Made by a program: the position numbers and the translations under genes. Below are positions 6,922-15,503 of a stretch of DNA of 64,000 nucleotides, piece by piece. Within the stretch, counting starts at the first letter, position 1; every line of letters starts with the position of its first letter. A model generated the notes under the pieces. It saw only the letters and a program-made list of their open reading frames with translations. It made no database searches and was not told the origin of the DNA. The DNA comes from Nonomuraea aurantiaca (lineage in GTDB: Bacteria > Actinomycetota > Actinomycetes > Streptosporangiales > Streptosporangiaceae): NCBI RefSeq assembly GCF_020215705.1, contig NZ_JAIWNB010000022.1, positions 62,001-126,000 on the forward strand, given 5' to 3'.

Positions 6922-9605
6922 TCCTTGGCTACCTGCTCAGCGGCCTGGTCACCGGGGCGATCTTCGCCGTCATGGGGTCCGGCCTGACGCTGTCGTACGC
7001 GGCGACCGGGGTGTTCAACTTCGCCCACGGCGCCGTCGGGTTCCTGGCCGCGCTGGTGTTCTACCAGCTCAACCTGGCCGCGGGGCTGCCCGCCTGGCTC
7101 GCCGGGCTGCTGGCCGCCGGGGTGTTCGCGCCCGCGCTGGGCTACCTGCTGCACCTGGCCATGTTCAGGGGGCTGGCCCGGGCGGGGGAGACCGCGCAGA
7201 TCGTCGGCACGATCGGCCTGACGATCGCGCTGCCCGCGCTCGGCCTGTTCGTCGTGGACCTGCTCGGGCTGCCGAGCGCCGACGGCACGACGCTGCCGCG
7301 CGGACTCGGGCCGCATCCGGCGCTCGGCTTCGAGGTGCTCGGCGCGCGGCTCGACACCGACCAGCTCATCACGTTCTGCTTCTCGGCGGTGGCGGCTCTC
7401 GGGCTGTGGGCGTTCATGCGGCACACGCCGTACGGCCTGCGCATGCGGGCCTCCGTCGACCGGCGGCGGCTGGCCACGCTGCGCGGCATCGACGTGGACG
7501 CCACCTCGGCCCTGGCCTGGATGCTCGGATCGGGACTGGCGGGGCTCGCCGGGGTGCTGGCCGTACCGATGCTCGGGCTCGACGCCACCGCCTACACCGT
7601 GTTGCTGTTCGCCTCGGCGACGGCCGCGGTGTTCGGGCGGCTGCGGTCGATCCCGTGGACGTTCGCCGCCGGGTTGGCGCTCGGCGTGGTGCAGAACCTG
7701 GTCGCCGGATACACCGACTTCCTCCAGGAGATCACCGGGCTGCGGACGGCGGTGCCGGTCATCCTGCTGTTCGCCGGGCTGGTGCTGCTGAACAGGTCGC
7801 GCGAACGGGTGGCCGGGAGCGCGGCCGAGGACGCGCCGCCGCCCGACCACCTGGCGGGCGTGCCGCTGTGGCGACGGCGGCTGCCGTGGGTGGCCGGCCT
7901 GGTGGCGCTGCTCGGCTTCACCTTCGCCGGTTCCGAGTACTACGTGGGCCTGGCCGCTCAGGGCCTCGTGCTGGCGTTGATCTTCTGCTCGTTCGTGGTG
8001 GTGACCGGGATCGGCGGTATGGTGAACCTGGCCCAGGCCGCCTTCGCCTCCATGGCGGCGCTGACCTGCGGGTGGGCGTTCTCGGCCGGGTGGCCGCTGT
8101 TCGCGGCGATCGTGGTGGGGGTGCTGGCGGCCAGCGCGGTGGGCCTGCTGGTGGCGCTGCCCGCGCTCCGGCTCGGCGGGCGAGTCCTCACGCTGGCCAC
8201 GCTGGCGCTGGCCCTGCTGGCCGACCAGGTGCTGTTCCAGGTGGACGCGTTCAGCAACGGGACGATCGGCTGGGCGCTGCCGGCGCTCGGCTTCGGGTTC
8301 GCCGACACCTCCGATCCACGGGTGCGGGTGGTGCTGCTGCTCACGCTGATCGGGCTGGTCGGGCTGCTGGTGCGCAACCTCGAACGATCGGCGTCCGGGC
8401 GGGCGATCCTGGCGGTCCGCTCGGCTCCCGCTGCGGCGACCACCTCCGGGCTGTCGGGGCCGCGAGCCAAGATCGTGCTGTTCGCGCTGGCCTCGGCCAT
8501 CGCGGGGCTGGGCGGCGTGCTGTTCGCCGTGTCCAAGGGGTCCATCACGGCCACCGATCTGCCGGCCTTCTCGGGGTTCGTCTGGCTGGCGGTGGTGGTG
8601 CTGCAGGGGGTACGGCGGATCGGCGGGGCCGTGCTGGGCGGGCTCGTGGCGGTGGCGGTGCCTGAGCTGCTGGCCACGTGGGGGGTGTCGGCGCAGGTGG
8701 GGGCCATTCTGTTCGGGGCCGGGGGGATGATCCTGGCCAAGCATCCGGACGGGGTGCTGGCCCAGCTCGCCGAGTCCCGCCACCGGCGGCGTCAGGCGCG
8801 GGCCGTGGCCGCCGATCCGTTAGGGCCCGTGGCCGCCACCCCGGAACGGGCCACGGCCGCTGCCCCGAGCGCGTTCGCCGTCCCGGCGCAGCCCGTGGCC
8901 GCCGCCCCGAACGCATCCGTCCCCGAAGCGCTGTTCCGGCTCGACGGGGTGGTGGCGGGGTACGCCGACTGCACGGTCCTGCGGGGCGTGGATCTCGACG
9001 TGCGGCCCGGCGAGGTGGTGGCGCTGCTGGGCGCCAACGGCGCGGGCAAGTCGACCACCTGCGCCGTGGCGGCCGGCGATCGGCCCGTGTCCGCCGGGCG
9101 GGTGCTGCTCGACGGCCTCGACGTCACCGCCTGGCCGGCCCACCGACGGGCCCGGGCAGGCGTGCTGCTGGCTCCCGAGGGGCGAGGGGTGTTCCCCGGG
9201 CTCACCGTGGAGGAGAACCTGCGTACCTGGCTGGCCGAGCCCGACGCCGTCTACGAGCGGATGCCCCAGCTCGCGGCCCGTCGTACGGTGCTCGCCGGCG
9301 CGCTGTCCGGCGGCGAGCAGCAGCTGCTCACCCTCGCCCCCGCGCTGGCCCGGCCGCCCAGGGTGCTGATCGCCGACGAGCCGTCGCTGGGTCTGGCGCC
9401 GATGATCGTACGGCAGGTGTTCGAGGTGTTCGCCGAGCTGCGCGAGCGCGGGGTGGCGCTGCTGCTGGTCGAGGAGAAGGCCACTGAGGCGCTGGCGATC
9501 GCCGATCGGGTCGCCTTCATGCGTCTTGGCCGCGTCGTGTGGGCCGGGCCGCGCGCCGAGGTGGACGGCGACCGCCTGACCGCCGCCTACCTGGGAGTGA
9601 CGTGA
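6918..9605 (+). CDS. Fused Liv-type permease-permease-ATPase (LivH-LivM-LivF in one chain)
   Basis: A single 895-residue protein. Residues 1 to about 293 are a LivH-like permease, about 310-614 a LivM-like permease, about 615-671 an Ala/Pro-rich linker, and about 672-895 a LivF-like ATPase. The ATPase has Walker A GANGAGKSTT, signature LSGGEQQ and Walker B VLIADEPSLG. No stop separates the parts, and each keeps its hallmark motifs, so this is a true fusion. It overlaps the lipoprotein stop. With the separate LivG ATPase downstream it makes a complete importer. Reading the frame back to 5583 would be wrong, because that stretch lies inside the lipoprotein gene. Confidence 0.88.
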   Translation: MILGYLLSGLVTGAIFAVMGSGLTLSYAATGVFNFAHGAVGFLAALVFYQLNLAAGLPAWLAGLLAAGVFAPALGYLLHLAMFRGLARAGETAQIVGTIGLTIALPALGLFVVDLLGLPSADGTTLPRGLGPHPALGFEVLGARLDTDQLITFCFSAVAALGLWAFMRHTPYGLRMRASVDRRRLATLRGIDVDATSALAWMLGSGLAGLAGVLAVPMLGLDATAYTVLLFASATAAVFGRLRSIPWTFAAGLALGVVQNLVAGYTDFLQEITGLRTAVPVILLFAGLVLLNRSRERVAGSAAEDAPPPDHLAGVPLWRRRLPWVAGLVALLGFTFAGSEYYVGLAAQGLVLALIFCSFVVVTGIGGMVNLAQAAFASMAALTCGWAFSAGWPLFAAIVVGVLAASAVGLLVALPALRLGGRVLTLATLALALLADQVLFQVDAFSNGTIGWALPALGFGFADTSDPRVRVVLLLTLIGLVGLLVRNLERSASGRAILAVRSAPAAATTSGLSGPRAKIVLFALASAIAGLGGVLFAVSKGSITATDLPAFSGFVWLAVVVLQGVRRIGGAVLGGLVAVAVPELLATWGVSAQVGAILFGAGGMILAKHPDGVLAQLAESRHRRRQARAVAADPLGPVAATPERATAAAPSAFAVPAQPVAAAPNASVPEALFRLDGVVAGYADCTVLRGVDLDVRPGEVVALLGANGAGKSTTCAVAAGDRPVSAGRVLLDGLDVTAWPAHRRARAGVLLAPEGRGVFPGLTVEENLRTWLAEPDAVYERMPQLAARRTVLAGALSGGEQQLLTLAPALARPPRVLIADEPSLGLAPMIVRQVFEVFAELRERGVALLLVEEKATEALAIADRVAFMRLGRVVWAGPRAEVDGDRLTAAYLGVT

Positions 9606-9639
9606 TGTCCGTTTACTTGGGGGTGACGTGATGTCCGTC
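9588..9639. repeat. 26-bp tandem duplication at the ATPase gene junction
   Basis: Positions 9588-9613 and 9614-9639 are direct copies with 23 of 26 bases identical. Each contains TACYTGGGRGTGACGTGATG. The first copy holds the end of the fusion gene (TGA at 9603) and an ATG at 9605. The second holds a stop at 9629 and the used ATG at 9631. Between them lies an 8-codon mini-ORF (MSVYLGVT). Confidence 0.85.
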
Positions 9640-10407
9640 GCGCGGGAAGTCGAGCGCACCGACGTGATGCTGGCCGTGCGGGACGTGTCGGTGACGTTCG
9701 GCGGGGTAACGGCGCTGGACGCGGTGACGTTCGAGGTGCCCGAGGGGCAGGTCTGCGGAGTCATCGGGCCGAACGGGGCGGGCAAGACGACGCTGTTCGA
9801 CGTGGTGTCAGGGCTGCGCCGGCCGAGCGGCGGCCGGGTGCGCGTGGCGGGCGCGGACATGACCGTGGTGCCGCCGGTCAAGAGGGCTCGCGCGGGCGTT
9901 CGCCGTACCTTCCAGCGGACGCAGGTCTTCGGGCGGCTCACCGTGGCCGACAACGTGCTGGCGGCGCTCGACTGGCACGGCGGCGGGGGCGGCCTGATGG
10001 CCGACCTGACCGGCCTGCCCGCGCGGCGGCGGCTCGAACGCGAGCGGCGGGCGCGCGTGGCCGAGGTGCTGGAGCTGTGCGGGCTGGCCGCGCTGCGCGA
10101 CGCCTACGCAGCCGCGCTGCCCGTCGGCCAGCGCAGGCTGGTCGAGCTGGCCCGCGCCATCGCCGACCGGCCGCGCCTGCTGCTGCTCGACGAGCCCACC
10201 TCGGGCCTGGACGCGGACCAGACGGTACGGCTGCGCGCGGTCGTCGCCGCGCTGGACACCACGGTGCTGCTGGTCGAGCACGACATGGGCTTCGTCATGG
10301 ACACCTGTGACCGGCTCGTCGTCCTGGACCTCGGCCGGGTCATCGCCACCGGCACCCCGGCGCAGGTCCGCGACGACCCGGTGGTGCGGGCCGCCTACCT
10401 CGGCTGA
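9631..10407 (+). CDS. livG: Liv-type ABC transporter ATPase (LivG)
   Basis: A 258-residue ATPase: Walker A GPNGAGKTT at residues 46-54, a LivG-style signature region (LPVGQRRLVELARA) and Walker B LLLLDEPTSGLD. The start is the ATG at 9631, inside the second copy of a 26-bp duplication and preceded by GGGGGTGA; a GTG at 9628 also opens the frame. It should pair with the ATPase domain of the upstream fusion protein to drive import. It is the last gene of the operon. Confidence 0.88.
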   Translation: MSVAREVERTDVMLAVRDVSVTFGGVTALDAVTFEVPEGQVCGVIGPNGAGKTTLFDVVSGLRRPSGGRVRVAGADMTVVPPVKRARAGVRRTFQRTQVFGRLTVADNVLAALDWHGGGGGLMADLTGLPARRRLERERRARVAEVLELCGLAALRDAYAAALPVGQRRLVELARAIADRPRLLLLDEPTSGLDADQTVRLRAVVAALDTTVLLVEHDMGFVMDTCDRLVVLDLGRVIATGTPAQVRDDPVVRAAYLG

Positions 10408-10474
10408 CGGGAGTCTGTCCGCCGGGAGGGGTCCTCTTAGCGGGCCGCCTTGACGACGGCGCCGCGCCCTGTGA

Positions 10475-11080
10475 TCAAGGCTCCAGCGTGATTCCCTCCC
10501 GCCGGAGGTCCTCGATGATCCCGTCCACCAGCCGGGTGCTGACCGTGTGGTCCAGCCGCCCGTTCTCGCGCAGCTCCCGTACGGCCGGCACCGGGTCGGG
10601 GTCGGCGAACAGGCGCTCGTCCGCGTAGTCGACCGGCCGGCCGGTGGGATCGATCGTCCACCAGGAGGCTTCCAGCGCGATGCCGTTGGGGTCGCTGAAG
10701 TAGATCGACCGCAGGAAGCCGTGGTCGATCACGTCGGTGACCTCGCAGGCGTGCGCCTTGAGCCGATCGCGCAGCCGGACCAGCGCGTCCTCGTCGGGCA
10801 GATGCAGCGACAGATGGTCGAACTGGGCGGCCTTGGCGTAGGGGACGCCGGCGGGCTTGGCGAAGCTGTCGAGCTCCTGCCCGGTGTATTCGAAGAAGGC
10901 GACGGTGTTACCCGGCGCCACCTCGAAGAAGTAGTGCTTGAACGCGGGGATCGCCAGCGTGGTGACGAGGCGAGCGTCGAGCACGCCGTGCCAGAAGCGC
11001 ACAGTGGCGTCCATGTCCGCAGTCACCAGGGCGAGGTGGTGCACACCCCGCCAGTGCACCGTTTCGGGGGTTTCAGCCAT
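10475..11080 (-). CDS. VOC-family (extradiol dioxygenase/glyoxalase-like) protein
   Basis: A 201-residue protein with two VOC modules. HHLALVTADM in the first, FDHLSLHLP in the second and a late Glu in SDPNGIALEAS are consistent with a His-His-Glu metal site. The ATG at 11080 lies exactly 6 nt after a TACGGT -10 element, which suggests a leaderless mRNA and supports this start. Its neighbour is a LysR regulator in the same direction. The substrate is unknown; related proteins act on small oxygenated aromatics or as lyases. Confidence 0.8.
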   Translation of the reverse strand: MAETPETVHWRGVHHLALVTADMDATVRFWHGVLDARLVTTLAIPAFKHYFFEVAPGNTVAFFEYTGQELDSFAKPAGVPYAKAAQFDHLSLHLPDEDALVRLRDRLKAHACEVTDVIDHGFLRSIYFSDPNGIALEASWWTIDPTGRPVDYADERLFADPDPVPAVRELRENGRLDHTVSTRLVDGIIEDLRREGITLEP

Positions 11081-11086
11081 ACATTG

Positions 11087-11092
11087 ACCGTA
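11087..11092 (-). promoter_or_regulatory. -10 element of a leaderless promoter (VOC gene)
   Basis: On the minus strand the sequence reads TACGGT-CAATGT-ATG. The TANNNT hexamer lies 6 nt before the ATG, placing transcription start at or next to the start codon, and no ribosome site is present. Confidence 0.5.
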
Positions 11093-11127
11093 CGCCTTTC
11101 AACTATTGCTGGCTATGAGGCCTCGTG

Positions 11128-11994
11128 TCAGTACCCTGGGGCCGCTTTGAGCGCCGCCAGCAGATGCGTGTGCACCCTGGCGACGGCGGCCCTGGCCAGG
11201 CCGCCTGAGCGGACCGCGAGGTAGCCGGTGTTGATCGGCGCCAGCTCCGGCTCCGCGAGCGTGACCAGCCGGCCCGCCGCCACATCGGCCCGGCACAGGT
11301 ACGCGGGCAGGACGGAGACGCCCATCCCGGCCCGCACCGCGTTCAGCACGCCCCGCAGGTCGGGGATCACCACCTGCGCGGCCATCGCCGGCCGCTTGCC
11401 GAAGACCGTCCGCCAGTAGCGGCGCACGATGGGCAGGTCCTCGGCGTAGGCGATCAGCGGCCTGGTCCCGCAATCCTCCTGCGCGGCCAGTTCGGGACTG
11501 GCCACCAGCAGGAACTCCTCGTCGTATGCGGGCTCCGCCTGGACGCCCCGGACGCGCGGCCGGATCGTGGACACCACCAGGTCGAGCCGCCCGGCCGCCA
11601 GATCGGCGAGCAGGCCGTCGGACAGCCCGAACGTGGTGCGCAGCCGCAACCCGTCGCGCACCAGCGGCGCGAGCAGCGGGATCACCTGCTCGCAGACGAA
11701 CTCGGCGGGCCCGCCCAAATGGACCGACTGCTCCGACGGCAGCTCCGCCTCCACCACCGCGTCCAGCGCGTCGAGCGAACCGGCAACCCGGCGCGCCAGC
11801 TCGTCCGCGGCGGCGGTGGGGGCGACGCCGCGCGGCAGCCGGTCGAACAGCGGCCGGTCCAGCGCCGCCTCCAGCGTCTTGACCTGGGCGGTGACCGCGG
11901 GCTGCGACAGGCCGAGCGTCTGCGCGGCCGCCGTGATCGAGCCGGTGCGGTGAACCGCGAGGAAGGTCCGGAGCAGGTCGAGCGAGAGCGACAT
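11128..11994 (-). CDS. LysR-family regulator
   Basis: A 288-residue LysR protein: N-terminal winged helix (FLAVHRTGSITAAAQTLGLS, residues 10-29) and a C-terminal periplasmic-binding-like effector domain. The ATG at 11994 is the last start before the conserved helix. The ribosome site is weak, and a 14-bp inverted repeat begins directly upstream at 11995, consistent with autorepression. It is divergent from the HSL-type hydrolase at 12136, its most likely target. The inducer is unknown. Confidence 0.85.
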   Translation of the reverse strand: MSLSLDLLRTFLAVHRTGSITAAAQTLGLSQPAVTAQVKTLEAALDRPLFDRLPRGVAPTAAADELARRVAGSLDALDAVVEAELPSEQSVHLGGPAEFVCEQVIPLLAPLVRDGLRLRTTFGLSDGLLADLAAGRLDLVVSTIRPRVRGVQAEPAYDEEFLLVASPELAAQEDCGTRPLIAYAEDLPIVRRYWRTVFGKRPAMAAQVVIPDLRGVLNAVRAGMGVSVLPAYLCRADVAAGRLVTLAEPELAPINTGYLAVRSGGLARAAVARVHTHLLAALKAAPGY

Positions 11995-12008
11995 ATCAGC
12001 ATTCTGAT
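11995..12008. promoter_or_regulatory. Inverted repeat next to the lysR start, candidate LysR site
   Basis: ATCAG-CATT-CTGAT is a perfect 5-bp-arm inverted repeat immediately upstream of the LysR start codon and inside the divergent region. LysR proteins usually bind such dyads in their own promoters. Confidence 0.45.
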
Positions 12009-12135
12009 GGCTGCCTGGAGTGGGCGCCCGGTTGGCGGGCGGAGGAGGCGGAAACGCCGCCGCTTGGCGGTTGTCCCCCTGTCGCCGTCCTTCCATCATC
12101 GAGACGTACGGTGAGATCTCGTGGAGGGAAGCGAC

Positions 12136-13107
12136 ATGGCGGTTCATCCCAATCTCGACCCGGAGCTGAGGGCGGCGCTCGACCAGTTGGTCATGCCGTC
12201 GACGGATCTCAGTGACCCGGCCCTCGATCTCAGCGGGCACCGGGCGCAGATCAACGCCATGCTCGCGGCCGCCCCCAGACCGGACACCGAGGTCGTCATC
12301 GAGGACCGGTACGTGCCGGGGCCCGAAGGCGCGCCCGACGTGCGGCTGCGGATCTACCGGAAGCCGGGGACGGACACCGGCCGGCCCGGTCTGTACTGGA
12401 TCCACGGCGGCGGCATGATCGTCGGGACGCCGGACATGGACGACCTCATGATGATCGGGTTCGCCGAGCAGCTCGACGCCGTGATCGTCTCCGTGGACTA
12501 CCGGCTCGCGCCCGACCACCCGCATCCGGCGCCGGTCGAGGACTGCTACGCCGGACTGGTATGGACCGCCAAGAACCTCGGCGAACTCGGCATCGACCCC
12601 GCCCGGCTGGCCGTGGGCGGGGCGAGCGCGGGCGGCGGGCTCGCGGGCGCCACCGTGCTGCTGGCCCGTGACCGGGGCGGCCCCGACATCTCGTTCCAGC
12701 TGCTGGTCTGCCCGATGCTCGACGACCGCAACATCACGCCGTCCAGCCACGAGTTCGCCGAGGCGGTGGTCTGGAACCGGGCCGCGAACCTGTTCGGGTG
12801 GAAGGCCCTGCTCGGTGACAAGGCGGGGACCGAGGATGTCTCTCCCTATGCCGCTCCGGCGCGGGCCACGGACCTGTCCGGGTTGCCGCCGACGTTCGTG
12901 GACGTGGGCGAGCTGGAGGTGTTCAGGGACGAGTGCATCGACTATGTGCAGCGGCTGGTCCAGGCTGGGGTTTCGACGGAGTTCCACCTTTACCCGGGCG
13001 CTTTCCACGGGTCTGACGGGTTGATTCCGGACACGGAGCTGAGTAGGCGGGCGCGGGCGGCTCGGCTGGCGGCGCTTCAGCGGGCGTACCGGCAGGACGG
13101 CTCATAG
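12136..13107 (+). CDS. Alpha/beta hydrolase, hormone-sensitive-lipase family esterase
   Basis: A 323-residue esterase. The oxyanion-hole motif HGGG is at 90-93, the DYRLAPDHP stretch at about 121-129, the nucleophile elbow GASAG at 162-166 (Ser164), and a late FHGSDG supplies the catalytic His. The ATG at 12136 follows GGAGGGA; the upstream GTG at 12121 has none. HSL-family enzymes cleave short to medium acyl esters, including steroid and terpenoid esters, in the cytoplasm. It is divergent from a LysR gene that probably controls it. Confidence 0.88.
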   Translation: MAVHPNLDPELRAALDQLVMPSTDLSDPALDLSGHRAQINAMLAAAPRPDTEVVIEDRYVPGPEGAPDVRLRIYRKPGTDTGRPGLYWIHGGGMIVGTPDMDDLMMIGFAEQLDAVIVSVDYRLAPDHPHPAPVEDCYAGLVWTAKNLGELGIDPARLAVGGASAGGGLAGATVLLARDRGGPDISFQLLVCPMLDDRNITPSSHEFAEAVVWNRAANLFGWKALLGDKAGTEDVSPYAAPARATDLSGLPPTFVDVGELEVFRDECIDYVQRLVQAGVSTEFHLYPGAFHGSDGLIPDTELSRRARAARLAALQRAYRQDGS

Positions 13108-13127
13108 CGCGGCTGACCGCTGGGGGG

Positions 13128-14372
13128 CTACGGAGTCGAGGTCGGGCGGCGGTGGAGTTTCAGGTCGGCGGGCAGGCCGTGGCGGGCACGGTAGTCCTGC
13201 GCGCCGATCTGGTGCTTGGCCACGGCGTGTGCGGCCAGGCCGCGGGTCCACGCACCGCACTCCAGGCACACGAGCTGGCCGTCCCGTTCGGGTTGTCGGC
13301 CGTACGGCACCGCCGCCAGCTCAGCAGTTGACAGTGGCGGATGGGGGCGCGGTGTCCGGGGCACGAAGCCGACCGGCCGCGCTCCCCTGGGCGGGGTGAA
13401 GCCGTGCCGGTGGCGTAGCTCACGGGTCTTGCGCTGGGTGACGCCCAGCAGCTCGGCCAGGTCGGTGCCGTTCCAGTCGGCGGTGGCGGTGAGCAGGGCG
13501 GTCAGCGAGGCGTACCCGAGCTCGCGGGCCCGCGCCTCATGCGGATCGATGCCGTGCCGGGCCAGGTAGTCGGCCATCTTGACGCCGTGCATCACCGACA
13601 CGTGCTGGACCAGGGTCTTGAACCAGCGCCCGCACTCCAGGCACAGCAGGTGACCGTTGCGGGTGGGCTGTGTACCGTGCGGCACGGCCGCGAGCTCGCC
13701 GGCCGGGATCGCCGGGAGCAGCGACGGATTCTTGACGACATAGTCCTTGGCCCAGCGGCCGGGCGCCTCGAATCCCAGCCGCCGGCGCAGCTTGTAGACG
13801 CGGCCCTTCGTGATGCCCAGCAGCGCGGCGATCTCTTGGTTGGTCAGCTCCGGGTGGCGGGTGAAGAGCTGCTCGATGCTGACGTACCCCGCTGCCCGGC
13901 ATCGCTCGGCGATCTCGGCCGCGAGCTTGGCCTTGCGGGCCGCGGTCCCTAGATGACCGTATTTGACCACAGTTCCGCCGGTGCGCCGCGCGGCCCGCAC
14001 GCCCGCGCGGGTCAGAGAGTCCCGCCCGGCCGCCTTCGACAGCTCGGCCAGTTCTTGCCGGGAGCGTTTGGGGCGCAGCTGGGCCCGGAACTCCGGGTCG
14101 GTGTCCCACTTGGCGCGCTGCGCCTGCCTGCGAACCGCTTTGACCGGGGTGGAGTGCAGGCCGAAGCCGCGCGGCAGCTCATGGACGCGCCGGTAGTCAT
14201 CGGCTGACATGACGTGTTTCGCCACGACATGCTGGCCGAGCTGCTTGAACCACAAGCCGCATTCCAGGCAGATGAGCTTGCCTTCGGACTCCGGTTGCAC
14301 GCCCGGTGGGACGTCGGTGGGCTTGCCGGGCGGGATCCAGTGTCCTGGCCGGCCATTCTGGTTCTCGGTCAC
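13128..14372 (-). CDS. Regulator with three MucR-type zinc fingers and two HTH segments
   Basis: A 414-residue protein not matching a well-known family as a whole. Three near-identical zinc-binding units of the form C-x2-C-x9-H-x4-H lie at C35/C38/H48/H53, C244/C247/H257/H262 and C369/C372/H382/H387. Each is followed by a DYR/DYL..HG/LP segment as in MucR/Ros regulators. Between them are two helix-turn-helix stretches (about 177-200 and 302-325) that resemble each other. The GTG at 14372 follows CAGGAG. It lies 19 bp downstream of the PucR-type gene, probably in one operon. A DNA-binding role is inferred from the motifs. Confidence 0.7.
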   Translation of the reverse strand: MTENQNGRPGHWIPPGKPTDVPPGVQPESEGKLICLECGLWFKQLGQHVVAKHVMSADDYRRVHELPRGFGLHSTPVKAVRRQAQRAKWDTDPEFRAQLRPKRSRQELAELSKAAGRDSLTRAGVRAARRTGGTVVKYGHLGTAARKAKLAAEIAERCRAAGYVSIEQLFTRHPELTNQEIAALLGITKGRVYKLRRRLGFEAPGRWAKDYVVKNPSLLPAIPAGELAAVPHGTQPTRNGHLLCLECGRWFKTLVQHVSVMHGVKMADYLARHGIDPHEARARELGYASLTALLTATADWNGTDLAELLGVTQRKTRELRHRHGFTPPRGARPVGFVPRTPRPHPPLSTAELAAVPYGRQPERDGQLVCLECGAWTRGLAAHAVAKHQIGAQDYRARHGLPADLKLHRRPTSTP

Positions 14373-14391
14373 CCGGTCCCACTCCTGAAGA

Positions 14392-15438
14392 TCATCCTGT
14401 TTCGCCGTTGGCGCGCAGGCGTACAAGGGCCAGGGCCAGGTGGGCGCGCAGGCGCCCGGCGGAGTCGGCGAGGGAGAAGCCCAGGGCCGACTCCGCCCGT
14501 GCGATCCGTACGGCCATCGAGCTGTGGTGCAGGTGCAGGACGGTGGCGGCCCGGCGTACCGAGCCCTCGGCGCAGAGCGCCCGCACGGCCGCGCGGCCCT
14601 CGCCGCCGAGCCGTTCCATCGACCGCACGTCGGCCAGCTCGGCGATCGCCGCGTCCGGCACGTCGGCGTAGAGGGCCAGCGCGCCCAGCTCGGTCCAGCG
14701 CACCACGCGGTCCTGCGGGCCGGTGAAGCGCAGCGCAGTGCGCGCGCCCGTCCACGACTCGGCCACCCGCGAACCGGGCAGCTCGGGGCCGATGCCGACG
14801 CGTGCCGAGTCGGGCAGCCGTGGCAGCGCGGAGGCCACCAGCACCGCCTCCGTGTCGCCGATCCGGGCCGCGCGTACGTGGTGCCCCATCGTTCGCAGGC
14901 CGGGCACCAGGGCGAAGCCCTTGTCCGCGGGGACCGCGATGGCCAGCGCCTGCAGTGGCGTCGCGGGATCGAACCCCAGCAGTCGCAGCGCCCGCGCCCG
15001 CTCGGCCTCGCCGGTCTCCGCCGACAGCGCCAGCTCCACCAGCGCAGGGTCCCTGCCCTCCCGGGCCAGTGCGACGGCGCGCTCCAGCGTGACCTCCGCC
15101 GCGGCCGCGAACCGTTCGAGGACGATCTCGTCCATCCCGTGCGGGGTGCCCTCACGCTCCATCCAGACCGCGCCGAGACCGGCGGCCAGCTCTCTGACCG
15201 CGCCGGGCCGGTCGTTGTGGTCGACGTGGTCGACCTGACCGCCGGGGTGCCTGCGGGTGGCTCTGCCGGTGGCCGCGTCGAGCAGGCCCACCGGGCACTG
15301 GGTCAGGTGGGCGGTCGCCGAGAGGAGCACGGGGACACTCACGTGGTCGCGTACCAGCGAGTCGAAGTAGGCGATGACGCGCACGGCGCTCTCCGCGTCG
15401 GTGTCCAGTGTCGACAGGCGGAGCAGCAGTCCTTGCAC
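14392..15438 (-). CDS. PucR-type transcriptional regulator
   Basis: A 348-residue protein with a GAF/sensor-like N-terminal half. The C-terminal PucR helix-turn-helix lies at about 295-345, around SVRRAATVLHLHHSSMAVRI. The frame is open to a TTG at 15483, but that codon lies within the operator at 15480-15495, so the GTG at 15438 is preferred; neither has a good ribosome site. It diverges from the acyl-CoA dehydrogenase operon and may activate it. Whether it or a TetR protein uses the palindrome is unknown. Confidence 0.75.
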   Translation of the reverse strand: MQGLLLRLSTLDTDAESAVRVIAYFDSLVRDHVSVPVLLSATAHLTQCPVGLLDAATGRATRRHPGGQVDHVDHNDRPGAVRELAAGLGAVWMEREGTPHGMDEIVLERFAAAAEVTLERAVALAREGRDPALVELALSAETGEAERARALRLLGFDPATPLQALAIAVPADKGFALVPGLRTMGHHVRAARIGDTEAVLVASALPRLPDSARVGIGPELPGSRVAESWTGARTALRFTGPQDRVVRWTELGALALYADVPDAAIAELADVRSMERLGGEGRAAVRALCAEGSVRRAATVLHLHHSSMAVRIARAESALGFSLADSAGRLRAHLALALVRLRANGETG

Positions 15439-15479
15439 CGCTTCAGGGTATGTCCGAATATCGCTGTCTGGCGACTCGA

Positions 15480-15495
15480 CCAAGCGTGCGCTAGG
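15480..15495. promoter_or_regulatory. 16-bp operator of the CCAAGCG-NN-CGCTTGG type, acyl-CoA dehydrogenase operon
   Basis: CCAAGCGTGCGCTAGG, with one arm mismatch. It overlaps the -10 hexamer (15492-15497) of the downstream operon, so binding here should block RNA polymerase. It is nearly identical to the copies at 5621 and, on the minus strand, 26735. Confidence 0.7.
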
Positions 15496-15497
15496 TT
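15492..15497 (+). promoter_or_regulatory. -10 element of a leaderless promoter (acyl-CoA dehydrogenase operon)
   Basis: TAGGTT followed by six bases (GGTCTT) and then the GTG start at 15504. There is no recognisable ribosome site, so the transcript probably begins at the start codon. The element overlaps the operator at 15480-15495. Confidence 0.5.
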
Positions 15498-15503
15498 GGT
15501 CTT

